A DNA stretch of 9,013 nucleotides from SLFT01 sp964493075 (GCA_964493075.1 CAZBNU010000172.1:1-9013); one strand, 5' to 3'. Positions 1 through 7,320 are shown, counted from the first letter of the stretch. Numbers and translations: made by a program. The notes: generated from the letters alone by a model not told the origin.

Positions 1-18
1 CGATACCGATACCGATAA
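1..18. repeat. Short CGATAC tandem repeat at window edge
   Basis: Three head-to-tail copies of a six-base unit (CGATAC, CGATAC, CGATAA) begin at the first base, so the array may continue outside the window. Read rightward from base 2 it encodes Asp-Thr-Asp-Thr-Asp-Asn, and that frame stays open to a TGA at 113-115. It could therefore be the tail of a rightward gene with an acidic repeat, converging on and overlapping the 3' end of the kinase by about 44 bp. It could equally be a non-coding microsatellite. The 37-codon tail has no recognisable domain. Confidence 0.45.
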
Positions 19-71
19 TGCTACGTCAATTATTGCTGATTTTGGGGCGGTGCTTCCAGTTTCGGGCGGGA

Positions 72-3000
72 TCAGTCTTCGAGGATTTCCCGCAGTTTTG
101 CGGAGAGGGTGCTGAATCGGTAGGGTTTTTGAATGAAACCGGCAAGTCCTTTGCCGACGAAGCGCTGGGTGGCGTCCTGTTCATTGAAACCACTGCATAG
201 GATCACGCTGACTTCTTCATTGATACGTCGCAGTTCGCGGAAACACTCTTCGCCGTTCATGTTGGGCATGGTCAGGTCCATGATTACGCAGATTATATCG
301 TCCCTGTTTTCCTGGTACACTTCCAGCCCTTCGAGGCCATCCCGTGCAGTCAGCACTTCAAAGCCCAGTCGGGTCAGCATCTTCGAAGTAACGGAGAGGA
401 GCACTTCTTCGTCATCCACCAGCAGTATCGTGCCGCTGCCGACCCATGTAGATTCCTGTACGCTTTCCTTTTCAAAGGCGATGGCGTCTTTCTTGCTGGC
501 TGGCAGCAGCACCTTGAATGTGGTGCCTTTGCCCGGTTCGCTGTAGACCTTGAGTGCGCCGCGATGACCGCGCACAATACCCAGCACAGCGGCCAATCCA
601 AGACCTCGCCCGGTGAATTTGGTGGTGAAGAAGGGCTCGAATATCCTGGCTATGGTTTCCTTGTTCATGCCCTCCCCTGTATCGGCCACTTCAATGCCCA
701 CATAGTCGCCTTCGGGCAGATTCTCGTGTATATTGGTTTTTGCGAAATAGGCCTGGTCGCAATAGGCCGTGCAGGTGCTCACTGTGATAAGGCCTTCCTT
801 TTCGCCAATGGCTTCCGAGGCATTGATCACGAGGTTCATGAGTACCTGGCGCATCTGGGAAACATCCGCTTCCACGGCGGGCAGCTTTTCTGTGAGGTTG
901 TATCGCAACACCACATTTTTGGGAATGGATACGCCCAGCATGTGCCCGATTTCTGAGATGACATCATTGAGACTGATGGGTTCGACAACAAATTTCCCCT
1001 TGCCGGAATAGGCAAGCATCTGGCGGCAGAGGTCGGCGGCGCGTCGTGAGACCGTTTCGATTTCCATAACGGCCTGGCGTGCGGGGTTGGCGTGGGAAAT
1101 ATCCATAAGGGCGAGTTCCGCATTGCCGATAATGGCCATTAACAGGTTATTAAAATCGTGGGCGATGCCGCCAGCAAGCACGCCGAGGCTTTCCAGTTTT
1201 TGGGTGTGCTGCAATTTTGACTCGAAAATATTGCGTTCCTCTTCGGCGAGGCGGTGTTCTTCTGCGGCATAGGCCTGCCCTGCCTGGTCAGCCATTTCCA
1301 CGGCAAACTGGATTTCATCGGGCAGCCAGTTTCGGGCAGCGCCGCGATGTTCATTGCACAATACGCCCACCAGACGTCCTCCCACGCGCACGGGCACATC
1401 CAGCAGAGCGCCCACATTGCCTGGGCGCAGGTATCCTGGGCACAGTTCGGTGGTACGCTTGTCATTCTGTGCATCTGAAGCGTCAATATAGCGGGAAGTC
1501 TCCAAGGCAAAGAGATAGTCAGGAATGGTGGATGTTGGTATGGCGTGAGGCTCAATCCATGCCTTTTCCTTACTATCCCATGCTACCGAGCAGCACAGGC
1601 GGGCATTGTTTGACTTCAGCAGCCAAACGCTGGCGCTGTCCACTTCAAGGGTTTCTGCGGCATGTTCAACAATATGCTTTGCTGCTTCGAGAAAATTTCC
1701 TTCTCTGAGGGTTTTATCCTGGGAAACATGGATAATGGCGGCCTGTTGCCTTTGTACCCGGCGCCAGTGGCGTTCCTGATCCTGTGTGGCGGCAACCTGT
1801 GCTGTTACATCTTCCAGGGTGAGCACGGCGCCACCCAGCATCCCCATGGCATCGTACAGGGGCGCGCCGCCCATGGAAATAATGGTGCTGGAACTGTCGG
1901 CATGCTGAATACAATAGCGGACATCACGCACCATTTTCCGGGTTGCCATTACCTGTGCGAAAGGCAATTTATCCATGTCAAAGGGTGCGCCGTCCAAATC
2001 GGTAATTTTCCACTGGGGATCGTTGTAGGTGCGCTCACAAATTTGGGCGCGCTGCAATCTGAATATCTGTTCTGCCTGCTGGTTGGCGAAAACGATGACA
2101 CCGCTTTCGTCCATCATGAGTATGCCTACAGGACTTGTTTCCATGATGGTGCGCACCAGATTTCTTTCGCGAAGGACGGCATATTCGGCCTGCTTGCGTT
2201 CGGTGATGTCGCGCAGCATGATCAAGGTAGCGGGACCATCATGATAGTCAATCATGATGCCTGCAGTTTCGGCATGACGAATTTCGTGTGAACCGGGGCG
2301 CACGATGCGAACATCCGACAGGGGGGCGTCGGGTTCCGGCAATGCGGACAGGTGTACCAACCCGGCGGGCCGGTCTTCCGGGTGCAGATAGGGCAACACG
2401 GAAGTTCCCTTCAGGTCCATCTTTCCGTTTCCTGTGAACAAGATGGCGGCGGCGCGATTGGCAAACAGGAATTCATTGTCGCGTAGTACCGCAATACCGT
2501 CAGGCAGTTTATCCACCAGAGAGCGGTATCGTTCCTCGCTTCTTTTGAGGTCCGCTGTGCGCCGTCGGACCTGTCGTCGCAGAATCTGCGCCCAGATAAA
2601 AATGGCCAGGATGATTGTCAACCCGACATAAACGTAAATCAGGTATCTTCCCTGATTTTTTTTGCTGACATCGAATCCCATCCAACGCTGATGTATATCG
2701 TTGTATTGTCCGTTGTTTTTGAGAACACGCAGTCCTTCGTTTAATTGTGCCAGAAGCCATTCATTCCCCTTGCTGACGGCGAAACAGCATTCCTGGTTGA
2801 GTTGAATGGCTGTATCGCCTGCCATAATAGAATTGAGATTCATTTCATTCAACAGGTACAAGCCGTGTACGCGCCCTATCAAGGCGCCCTGGCAGGCGCC
2901 TGCATCCAGTTTTTTGAGCGCTTCCGCCGCTGCGGGCACGGGGATGATGACGCCGGAAAAGCCGATTGATAGCAGGTAGTCGTGGGCATGATCGCCTTCC

Positions 3001-3503
3001 TGCACTGCGATGGTCAACCCTGCCGCTTTTTCGAGATTGGTAACGACGCTGTCCTGGCGGACAAAAAGCGCGTAGCTGATGGTGTTGTAGGATGCACTGA
3101 AATCCGCATAACGACGGCGATCTTCAGAGTACATCATACCAGTCAGGCCGTCAATTTTGCCTGCTTCCAGTTCCGCCCGTATGTCCGACCATACTCCCCA
3201 GTCAAAGCGGATATTTAAATCCATCAGCTGGGCAACGATTTCGAGCATCTCTACATTCATGCCCTTGAGGCGGTTGTTTTCCACGTATTCGAAAGGCGGG
3301 CAATCTTGATCGCTCTTGAAAACATAAACGCGGTCGCGGGGATTGTCGGTTTCCTGTGCGAAGGATGCCACAGATAAGAACAACAACAGCAATGGGAGAA
3401 ACACCGGCAACGTACTGTTGGTGGCGGACACACTTGCAGATGCACGGCACCAAGTCCATGCTGCACACATCCCCGGGTAAGCACGTCTACACAAGAGCTG
3501 CAT
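72..3503 (-). CDS. Hybrid sensor histidine kinase: periplasmic solute-binding domain, two PAS, GAF, HisKA/HATPase, receiver
   Basis: This is a predicted inner-membrane hybrid two-component sensor of 1143 residues. Numbered from the ATG at 3503, the order is: hydrophobic signal or membrane segment (32-49); family-3 solute-binding (Venus-flytrap) domain, about 57-277; transmembrane helix, about 287-308; basic linker; PAS, about 323-438; PAS, about 445-571; GAF, about 599-746; HisKA with phospho-accepting His782 in an HDFNNLL motif; HATPase with N-box around Asn894, DTGEGM at 941-946, an EPFFTTK F-box and GRGLGLA at 965-971; C-terminal receiver with an acidic pair near 1030, phospho-acceptor Asp1076, Ser1104 and Lys1126. 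All catalytic motifs look intact, so it should autophosphorylate and pass phosphate to its own receiver. It has no DNA-binding output, so an HPt protein or response regulator elsewhere is needed. I chose 3503 because AAGGA lies 5 nt upstream and the predicted transcript starts near 3576. A TTG at 3560 (1162 residues) is possible but has a weaker ribosome site. The stretch of about 31 residues before the hydrophobic core is unusually long for a signal peptide. Confidence 0.95.
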   Translation of the reverse strand: MQLLCRRAYPGMCAAWTWCRASASVSATNSTLPVFLPLLLLFLSVASFAQETDNPRDRVYVFKSDQDCPPFEYVENNRLKGMNVEMLEIVAQLMDLNIRFDWGVWSDIRAELEAGKIDGLTGMMYSEDRRRYADFSASYNTISYALFVRQDSVVTNLEKAAGLTIAVQEGDHAHDYLLSIGFSGVIIPVPAAAEALKKLDAGACQGALIGRVHGLYLLNEMNLNSIMAGDTAIQLNQECCFAVSKGNEWLLAQLNEGLRVLKNNGQYNDIHQRWMGFDVSKKNQGRYLIYVYVGLTIILAIFIWAQILRRQVRRRTADLKRSEERYRSLVDKLPDGIAVLRDNEFLFANRAAAILFTGNGKMDLKGTSVLPYLHPEDRPAGLVHLSALPEPDAPLSDVRIVRPGSHEIRHAETAGIMIDYHDGPATLIMLRDITERKQAEYAVLRERNLVRTIMETSPVGILMMDESGVIVFANQQAEQIFRLQRAQICERTYNDPQWKITDLDGAPFDMDKLPFAQVMATRKMVRDVRYCIQHADSSSTIISMGGAPLYDAMGMLGGAVLTLEDVTAQVAATQDQERHWRRVQRQQAAIIHVSQDKTLREGNFLEAAKHIVEHAAETLEVDSASVWLLKSNNARLCCSVAWDSKEKAWIEPHAIPTSTIPDYLFALETSRYIDASDAQNDKRTTELCPGYLRPGNVGALLDVPVRVGGRLVGVLCNEHRGAARNWLPDEIQFAVEMADQAGQAYAAEEHRLAEEERNIFESKLQHTQKLESLGVLAGGIAHDFNNLLMAIIGNAELALMDISHANPARQAVMEIETVSRRAADLCRQMLAYSGKGKFVVEPISLNDVISEIGHMLGVSIPKNVVLRYNLTEKLPAVEADVSQMRQVLMNLVINASEAIGEKEGLITVSTCTAYCDQAYFAKTNIHENLPEGDYVGIEVADTGEGMNKETIARIFEPFFTTKFTGRGLGLAAVLGIVRGHRGALKVYSEPGKGTTFKVLLPASKKDAIAFEKESVQESTWVGSGTILLVDDEEVLLSVTSKMLTRLGFEVLTARDGLEGLEVYQENRDDIICVIMDLTMPNMNGEECFRELRRINEEVSVILCSGFNEQDATQRFVGKGLAGFIQKPYRFSTLSAKLREILED

Positions 3504-3582
3504 TATCATCCTTGATCTAATCGTTCTGCCTGATTGCACTGTTTCAACTACATTCGGCAACCACTTGTCTTTCTACCAGAGC

Positions 3583-3612
3583 ATTTTAGTGCTATAAGTG
3601 TACTGTTGTCAA
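3583..3612 (-). promoter_or_regulatory. Predicted sigma70-type promoter of the hybrid kinase
   Basis: On the minus strand a perfect TTGACA (3612-3607) is followed after 18 bp by TAAAAT (3588-3583), one mismatch from TATAAT. Transcription would start near 3576, giving a leader of about 73 nt before the ATG at 3503. It lies directly after the stem-loop that follows the beta-helix gene, so the kinase can be expressed independently of the two genes upstream. This is a match to consensus only. Confidence 0.6.
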
Positions 3613-3618
3613 GAATTT

Positions 3619-3655
3619 CCTCTTTTTGGCAACGATTCTTATTGCGAAAAAGAGG
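3619..3655 (-). terminator. Stem-loop after the beta-helix gene (possible terminator or 3' stabiliser)
   Basis: A 9-bp perfect stem (3619-3627 with 3647-3655) is followed by a G/G mismatch, a further 4-bp stem (3629-3632 with 3642-3645) and a 9-base loop. It begins 6 nt past the stop codon of the beta-helix gene. On the minus strand it is followed by AAATTCTTG rather than a clear run of T. It may therefore be a weak intrinsic terminator, an RNA-processing site or a 3' end stabiliser. The position supports separating the beta-helix transcript from that of the kinase. Confidence 0.55.
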
Positions 3656-3661
3656 TTCAAA

Positions 3662-5704
3662 TCATTGTGCACGGTCGGGATGTGGGTAAAGACCGATTTT
3701 GTCAAAGGGAATGGGTTCGAAACCGGATTTGAGGGCCGGTGAATCGGGCTGTAGGCGAAAATCACGGTTTTCTTTATCCACAAAATGAGGGTCTGTATCA
3801 ATCAGATTGTTTTCGAGGGTCAGATAGGGTCTTGCCTCCTTATGGATGCCGTCCCATTTGCCGCCCACGCAGATATTGCGGGCGATGACATTTCCCTTTG
3901 GTGCTTTGGGCTCCTCTTCGAGAATGCCGACCAGTTCGGGATAGTGCTCGCTATAAGGGGGTTCTTTATACCGGATTCCAGAAAGGGTGCCCTTCGTCTT
4001 TCCTTCTTCGATCCACTCGTCGGCATGATAATGGGCCCAGTTGAGAGCGCGTGCATCCACATGCAGTGCGGGGTTACAGTCTACAAAGATATTGTTTGCC
4101 ACAGTGCAATCGCGCCCTCCGCCAATGAAAGCGGCGCGGGTGACTTTGTAAAAGACATTGCCGATGATGTCTGCGGAACTGAACATGTCATCCAGGTACA
4201 CGCCCACGCAGCCCTTGTCCTGGAACCCGGTGATTTCCCACAAATAATTGTGGCGGATTACATGGCCGCGCATGGTCCAGTTTCGGCCTGTATACATGGC
4301 GCCGGCATCATTGGATTCCAGGCATACATGGTGAATTTCATTGAGTTCGATGAGGTGGTCATTGCCCCCGAATCCGATGCCAATGTGGGGCGCGGTGTGA
4401 ATGAGGTTGTGGGCGGCACGGTTGCCCACGCCGCTGAGGCTGATCCCCTTTCTGTACATGCGGTGCCAGCGTCCATAGTGGTGTATGTGATTGTTTTCGG
4501 CAAGATGTCCCGCTGCGGTCAGAGTTTCACGGTTGCCTCCGGACAGGCTAATGCCGCCGCCGCCCATGTTGTAAACATCACATCCGAACACGGTATTGTT
4601 TTTGCCGCCGGAAACGCTGATGGCTTCCCCGCCGCCATTGCGCACGGTGCAGGCGGCAATGCGACAATTTTCACTTTCCCTTACGGCAAGGGCCCGGTCG
4701 CGTGAGGCTTCAAACAGAAACCCGTGCAGCATGATGTGGGCCGTGCTCTCAAGTAGCACCAAATTGGACAGCACAGATACGGTCACGTCGCCAGTGGCGA
4801 TTTCATCTGGCGGCCAGAAATAGAGCATGCCTGCGTCGCGGTCAACATACCATTCGCCAGGTGTGTCCAGTTCGGCCAGCATGTTATAGGCGTAATACCA
4901 CTGTTTTTTGCGGTAGCCATAGGTATGATAGGGTTCTTCCAGTCGAATTTGTTTGCTGTTCACGTCAATAGCGGCTATTTTCTGTCGTTCATCCGACCAG
5001 TCCCAGAACCAGTAGCCGTGCAGCCAGCCGTTTTTTTCCTCCGCCCAGCGGTTCGGGCGGTCGCCCTCATAAATGAACGCTCCAGTTTTGCTTCCCTTTT
5101 GGCCGTGGATTTTGTGGCCATCATCCACGACAATGTCTTTAATGTGGGTGAAACCGTCGTTGGGCCAACGGGACAGGATCATGGGTTCATTGCGGAAAAA
5201 CAGTTCCATGCCGCCGCCTTTTGGACTGCCGAATTCTGTGATGTCCAGTACCTTCTGCAGCACCTGTTCCCGCGCCGCAGGCTCGAGGCGCTCCAGAATC
5301 GCCGCATCCGTTACAGGAACAAAATAATCAACGCTTCTGCCACCGCTGATATGGGCGGCGCCTTTTTCGGCGGCACGGTATACCACCGGCTTGTCCGCCG
5401 TGCCACTGTCTTCTGCATTGAGCACAAATGTTTGTGCGAGAGGATAAAGGCCTGGCAGTACATTAACGCACACGCCGCCTTCCGGCAGGCCCTCTTCGCT
5501 TTTCAGTTTGCGTATGGCATCCCGTGCGGCTTCAAGCGTCGCGAGTGGTCCGTCTGTGCCGTCGGCATTAGGGGCATCCATCGTGCCAGACCAGGCATCA
5601 TTGCCTGCTGTTGAAACATAGAGTTCAATGCCGGGTGCGGCAGTTGCGACACAGCAGACGGCTGTGCAGAAAAACAATAGGGTTGTCATGAAAGTTTTAT
5701 ACAT
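3662..5704 (-). CDS. Secreted right-handed parallel beta-helix protein, GH141-like
   Basis: The product is 680 residues with a Sec signal peptide (hydrophobic core about 4-20, likely cleavage after the ATAA at 20-23), so it is exported. The mature start has the YVSTAGNDAWSG element (29-40), then DGPLATLEAARDAIR (51-65), typical of secreted beta-helix carbohydrate-active proteins. An inserted domain at about 165-310 begins MELFFRNEPMILSRWPNDGF, resembling the insertion domain of the GH141 group. From about 320 to 545 come repeated helix rungs with short N-x-I/V and H-N-x-I turns. Two acidic clusters, NDAGAMY (465-471) and GVYLDD (501-506), lie about 40 residues apart and are candidate catalytic positions. 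The C-terminus (DPHFVD to PALKSGF) is a common end for the group. GH141 members include a fucosidase and a xylanase, so substrate cannot be assigned. The start is the ATG at 5704, where GGAG lies 8 nt upstream and the signal peptide begins. An open frame extends to 5875, but it would bury the signal peptide and overlap the upstream gene. Confidence 0.9.
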   Translation of the reverse strand: MYKTFMTTLLFFCTAVCCVATAAPGIELYVSTAGNDAWSGTMDAPNADGTDGPLATLEAARDAIRKLKSEEGLPEGGVCVNVLPGLYPLAQTFVLNAEDSGTADKPVVYRAAEKGAAHISGGRSVDYFVPVTDAAILERLEPAAREQVLQKVLDITEFGSPKGGGMELFFRNEPMILSRWPNDGFTHIKDIVVDDGHKIHGQKGSKTGAFIYEGDRPNRWAEEKNGWLHGYWFWDWSDERQKIAAIDVNSKQIRLEEPYHTYGYRKKQWYYAYNMLAELDTPGEWYVDRDAGMLYFWPPDEIATGDVTVSVLSNLVLLESTAHIMLHGFLFEASRDRALAVRESENCRIAACTVRNGGGEAISVSGGKNNTVFGCDVYNMGGGGISLSGGNRETLTAAGHLAENNHIHHYGRWHRMYRKGISLSGVGNRAAHNLIHTAPHIGIGFGGNDHLIELNEIHHVCLESNDAGAMYTGRNWTMRGHVIRHNYLWEITGFQDKGCVGVYLDDMFSSADIIGNVFYKVTRAAFIGGGRDCTVANNIFVDCNPALHVDARALNWAHYHADEWIEEGKTKGTLSGIRYKEPPYSEHYPELVGILEEEPKAPKGNVIARNICVGGKWDGIHKEARPYLTLENNLIDTDPHFVDKENRDFRLQPDSPALKSGFEPIPFDKIGLYPHPDRAQ

Positions 5705-5716
5705 GCCATTATCTCC
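5705..5716 (-). promoter_or_regulatory. Ribosome binding site that decides the beta-helix start
   Basis: On the minus strand GGAG (5716-5713) lies 8 nt before the ATG at 5704. This fixes the start of the exported beta-helix protein at its signal peptide rather than at the upstream ATG at 5875, which lies within the lipoprotein gene. Confidence 0.7.
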
Positions 5717-5760
5717 GGGTTGCAGAAATCCGTGTGCTTCCATTTGCCTGTGGGGGAACG

Positions 5761-6879
5761 TTATTTTTTCATCTTCTTTTCCAGGCGTCGGCTGGGCGAT
5801 ACGCCAAGGGCAAGCGCCTTTTCGTAGTGAGGCAGCGCCAGATCGGTGTTCTTCTTTTCCATTGCGTACCACCAAGCAAGGTTAAACTGTGCGGGCATAT
5901 AATCGGGATGGGCGTTTGCGAGTTTTTCCGCTAGCGCTATCGCTTCGTCCACCTGTTTATTATTGGCTAGTGCCAAGGATAGACCGTTTACAGCGTTTTC
6001 CATGTTGGGCGCCATTTCGATGGCCCGGGTAAATTTCTCTGCAGCCTCTTCATATTTTTTGTTCAGCAGCAAATAGGCGCCCAGCGTATACAGCCCTTCA
6101 GGTGTTTCCACCAAACCCAGGTCGCTGAGTATTGCTGCAGCGACAGCATTCACGGCCTGTTCAAATGCGGCGCGCAGTGGTGCGGCGTTTTCGGGCACCC
6201 ATTGGGAAATGGCGTCGCCTTCCACAGAAAATCGGGGTGCGGTAATATTCGGCGTCATGCGCTGCATGGGATCGCGCCATTTGACATCGGCAAAGAGTTC
6301 CACCGAATAAGAGGCGACTTCATTGCGCCACAGCAGACGTCCAGTCTGCAAGTCGAACAATTCTCCTTCCGCCTTAACTGCCAGGATGCCCTGTGGCCCG
6401 TAGATGCCGAAACTCAATTCGAGGTCTAGCACGGTATCATATTCTTTGAGGCGCAATCCTTCCAGGCGGGCTTTTTGTGCTTCGCGGAGGTTTGCGAATC
6501 CGGCGGCCGTACCCTGTGGCGGTACCTGTTGCAGGTCTTGGTGGAATCCCTGGGCTATATGTTCTTTCATGCGATCAAGAAACACCGCACAAGGATCGTA
6601 ATCGCCCAATGCCTCACGGACACGTACGCCGTATTTGTCGTCCTGTATTGCGCTGATGCCTGCGCCAAGCAACGTGGGAATGCTGCCGCCTATCTGCATG
6701 GTCTGGCGCACAGGCGACACCGCAACAATAATATCCGGCTGCTGCAGCGCAAGACTGAAGGCCGGACGCGATACATTTCGCACCACATCAGGATCGTGGC
6801 GGGAGCGTGCAGACGAGCACCCAATCATGACGATGCATAACAGTGCCATGGTAAATAAAAATGCAGTGCGTTTTTTCAT
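5761..6879 (-). CDS. Outer-membrane-type lipoprotein with C-terminal TPR repeats
   Basis: The product is 372 residues. Residues 1-21 form a lipoprotein signal: basic MKKR, a hydrophobic core, and a lipobox-like VMIGC with the lipidated Cys at 21. It is followed by Ser-Ser, which favours the outer membrane. Residues 40-250 form an alpha/beta domain I cannot assign; it contains IIVAVSPVRQTMQIGG (50-65) and GELFDLQTGRLLWRNEV (172-188), the latter like the D-x-x-TG-x-x-LW strand pair found in several envelope lipoprotein folds. Residues 260-360 hold about three TPR-like helical pairs (LGAYLLLNKKYEEAAEKF, then NGLSLALANNKQVDEAIALA, then FNLAWWYAMEKKNTDLALPHYEKAL), a protein-interaction module. It ends in a basic RRLEKKMKK tail. 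AAGGG lies 7 nt before the ATG. It is the first gene of the leftward run, and the beta-helix gene follows after 56 bp with no hairpin between, so co-transcription is likely. Function is unknown; assembly of, or support for, an envelope complex is a guess. Confidence 0.9.
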   Translation of the reverse strand: MKKRTAFLFTMALLCIVMIGCSSARSRHDPDVVRNVSRPAFSLALQQPDIIVAVSPVRQTMQIGGSIPTLLGAGISAIQDDKYGVRVREALGDYDPCAVFLDRMKEHIAQGFHQDLQQVPPQGTAAGFANLREAQKARLEGLRLKEYDTVLDLELSFGIYGPQGILAVKAEGELFDLQTGRLLWRNEVASYSVELFADVKWRDPMQRMTPNITAPRFSVEGDAISQWVPENAAPLRAAFEQAVNAVAAAILSDLGLVETPEGLYTLGAYLLLNKKYEEAAEKFTRAIEMAPNMENAVNGLSLALANNKQVDEAIALAEKLANAHPDYMPAQFNLAWWYAMEKKNTDLALPHYEKALALGVSPSRRLEKKMKK

Positions 6880-7012
6880 GCGATTACCCTTGCTTGTCGC
6901 GTTTCCGGATGGTTGAATACGCGCAGTTGAAATTCTGTTCCATTGGGCTGCAACGAACCGGCAACCTTAACCGTATAGTACCATCAATCTGGACATAATT
7001 TCAGAATTTACA

Positions 7013-7040
7013 GGATAGGAAATTTTTATCCCGTCTATCC
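7013..7040. repeat. Six-base inverted repeat at the predicted leftward start site
   Basis: GGATAG (7013-7018) and CTATCC (7035-7040) are perfect inverted copies with 16 bp between them. The right arm overlaps the predicted transcription start near 7035. It could be an operator or an early-leader hairpin. The arms are short enough that chance is a serious alternative. Confidence 0.3.
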
Positions 7041-7041
7041 C

Positions 7042-7070
7042 ATAATATCATCTGATTTTAGGGATGGCAT
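7042..7070 (-). promoter_or_regulatory. Candidate promoter of the lipoprotein / beta-helix operon
   Basis: On the minus strand ATGCCA (7070-7065, four of six matches to TTGACA) is followed after 17 bp by TATTAT (7047-7042, five of six to TATAAT). Transcription would start near 7035 and leave a leader of about 155 nt before the lipoprotein ATG. The octamer CATCTGAT (7049-7056) lies in the spacer next to the -10, and it also occurs, inverted, at the start of the divergent gene. The match is moderate and I found no better candidate upstream of 6879. Confidence 0.35.
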
Positions 7071-7220
7071 TTGCGATATCAAAAGTATCTTGTGTTTTTG
7101 TCGCACCTCCCTCATTCTGAAAGGCTTATTTTTGTATTTGCCGGCAGGAAATCACCTCTGCGGAGAAAGAGACCTGTTTCCTTTTTATTCCCGCGGCACG
7201 TTCCATAATCAGTTGCAATA

Positions 7221-7229
7221 TGTTATACT
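7221..7229 (+). promoter_or_regulatory. Possible secondary extended -10 promoter for the GH116-like gene
   Basis: TGTTATACT has the TGn extension plus TATACT (five of six to TATAAT). There is no good -35 hexamer 17 bp upstream. Extended -10 promoters can work without one, so this may be a second, weaker start about 80 bp upstream of the main one. Confidence 0.2.
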
Positions 7230-7282
7230 CTTTGTGTGTTACAATAATTGGGTGGCGGTGTTGGTGGTATTACCTTGTTTTC

Positions 7283-7312
7283 TTGACAATTGCACTGTAA
7301 ATAGCGTTTAAT
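7283..7312 (+). promoter_or_regulatory. Predicted sigma70-type promoter of the GH116-like gene
   Basis: A perfect TTGACA (7283-7288) is followed after 18 bp by TTTAAT (7307-7312), one mismatch from TATAAT. Transcription would begin near 7319. This leaves about 74 nt to the ATG at 7393, and it argues against the in-frame GTG at 7327, which would have almost no leader. The architecture (perfect -35, 18-bp spacer, five-of-six -10) is the same as that of the kinase promoter. Confidence 0.6.
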
Positions 7313-7320
7313 TATAAAGG

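Noticed and set aside
1..71. Terminator after the kinase
   Set aside because: I looked for inverted arms followed by a T-run in the leftward direction and found none.
3504..3560. TTG start at 3560 for the kinase
   Set aside because: It is not excluded, but it lies only about 16 nt after the predicted transcript start and has a poor ribosome site, whereas the ATG at 3503 has AAGGA at 5 nt.
3785..4705. 306-codon rightward open frame
   Set aside because: It lies wholly antisense to the well-supported beta-helix gene, has no ribosome site, and its translation shows no family features. It is a shadow of the opposite-strand codon pattern.
5705..5760. Terminator or promoter between the lipoprotein and beta-helix genes
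   Set aside because: No hairpin or hexamer pair is visible in the 56-bp gap, so the two genes are treated as one transcript.
5705..5875. N-terminal extension of the beta-helix gene to an ATG at 5875
   Set aside because: It would overlap the lipoprotein gene by 115 bp and place 57 polar residues before a clear signal peptide. The ATG at 5704 has a well-spaced GGAG.
7250..7268. G-rich patch as a possible G-quadruplex upstream of the GH116-like promoter
   Set aside because: It has runs of mostly two G only, so any quadruplex would be weak. There is no further support.
7090..7311. 73-codon rightward open frame in the divergent region
   Set aside because: It has no ribosome site or coding signature, and its translation is Cys-, Leu- and Phe-rich as expected from AT-rich non-coding DNA. 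It also covers the -35 and part of the -10 of the GH116-like promoter.
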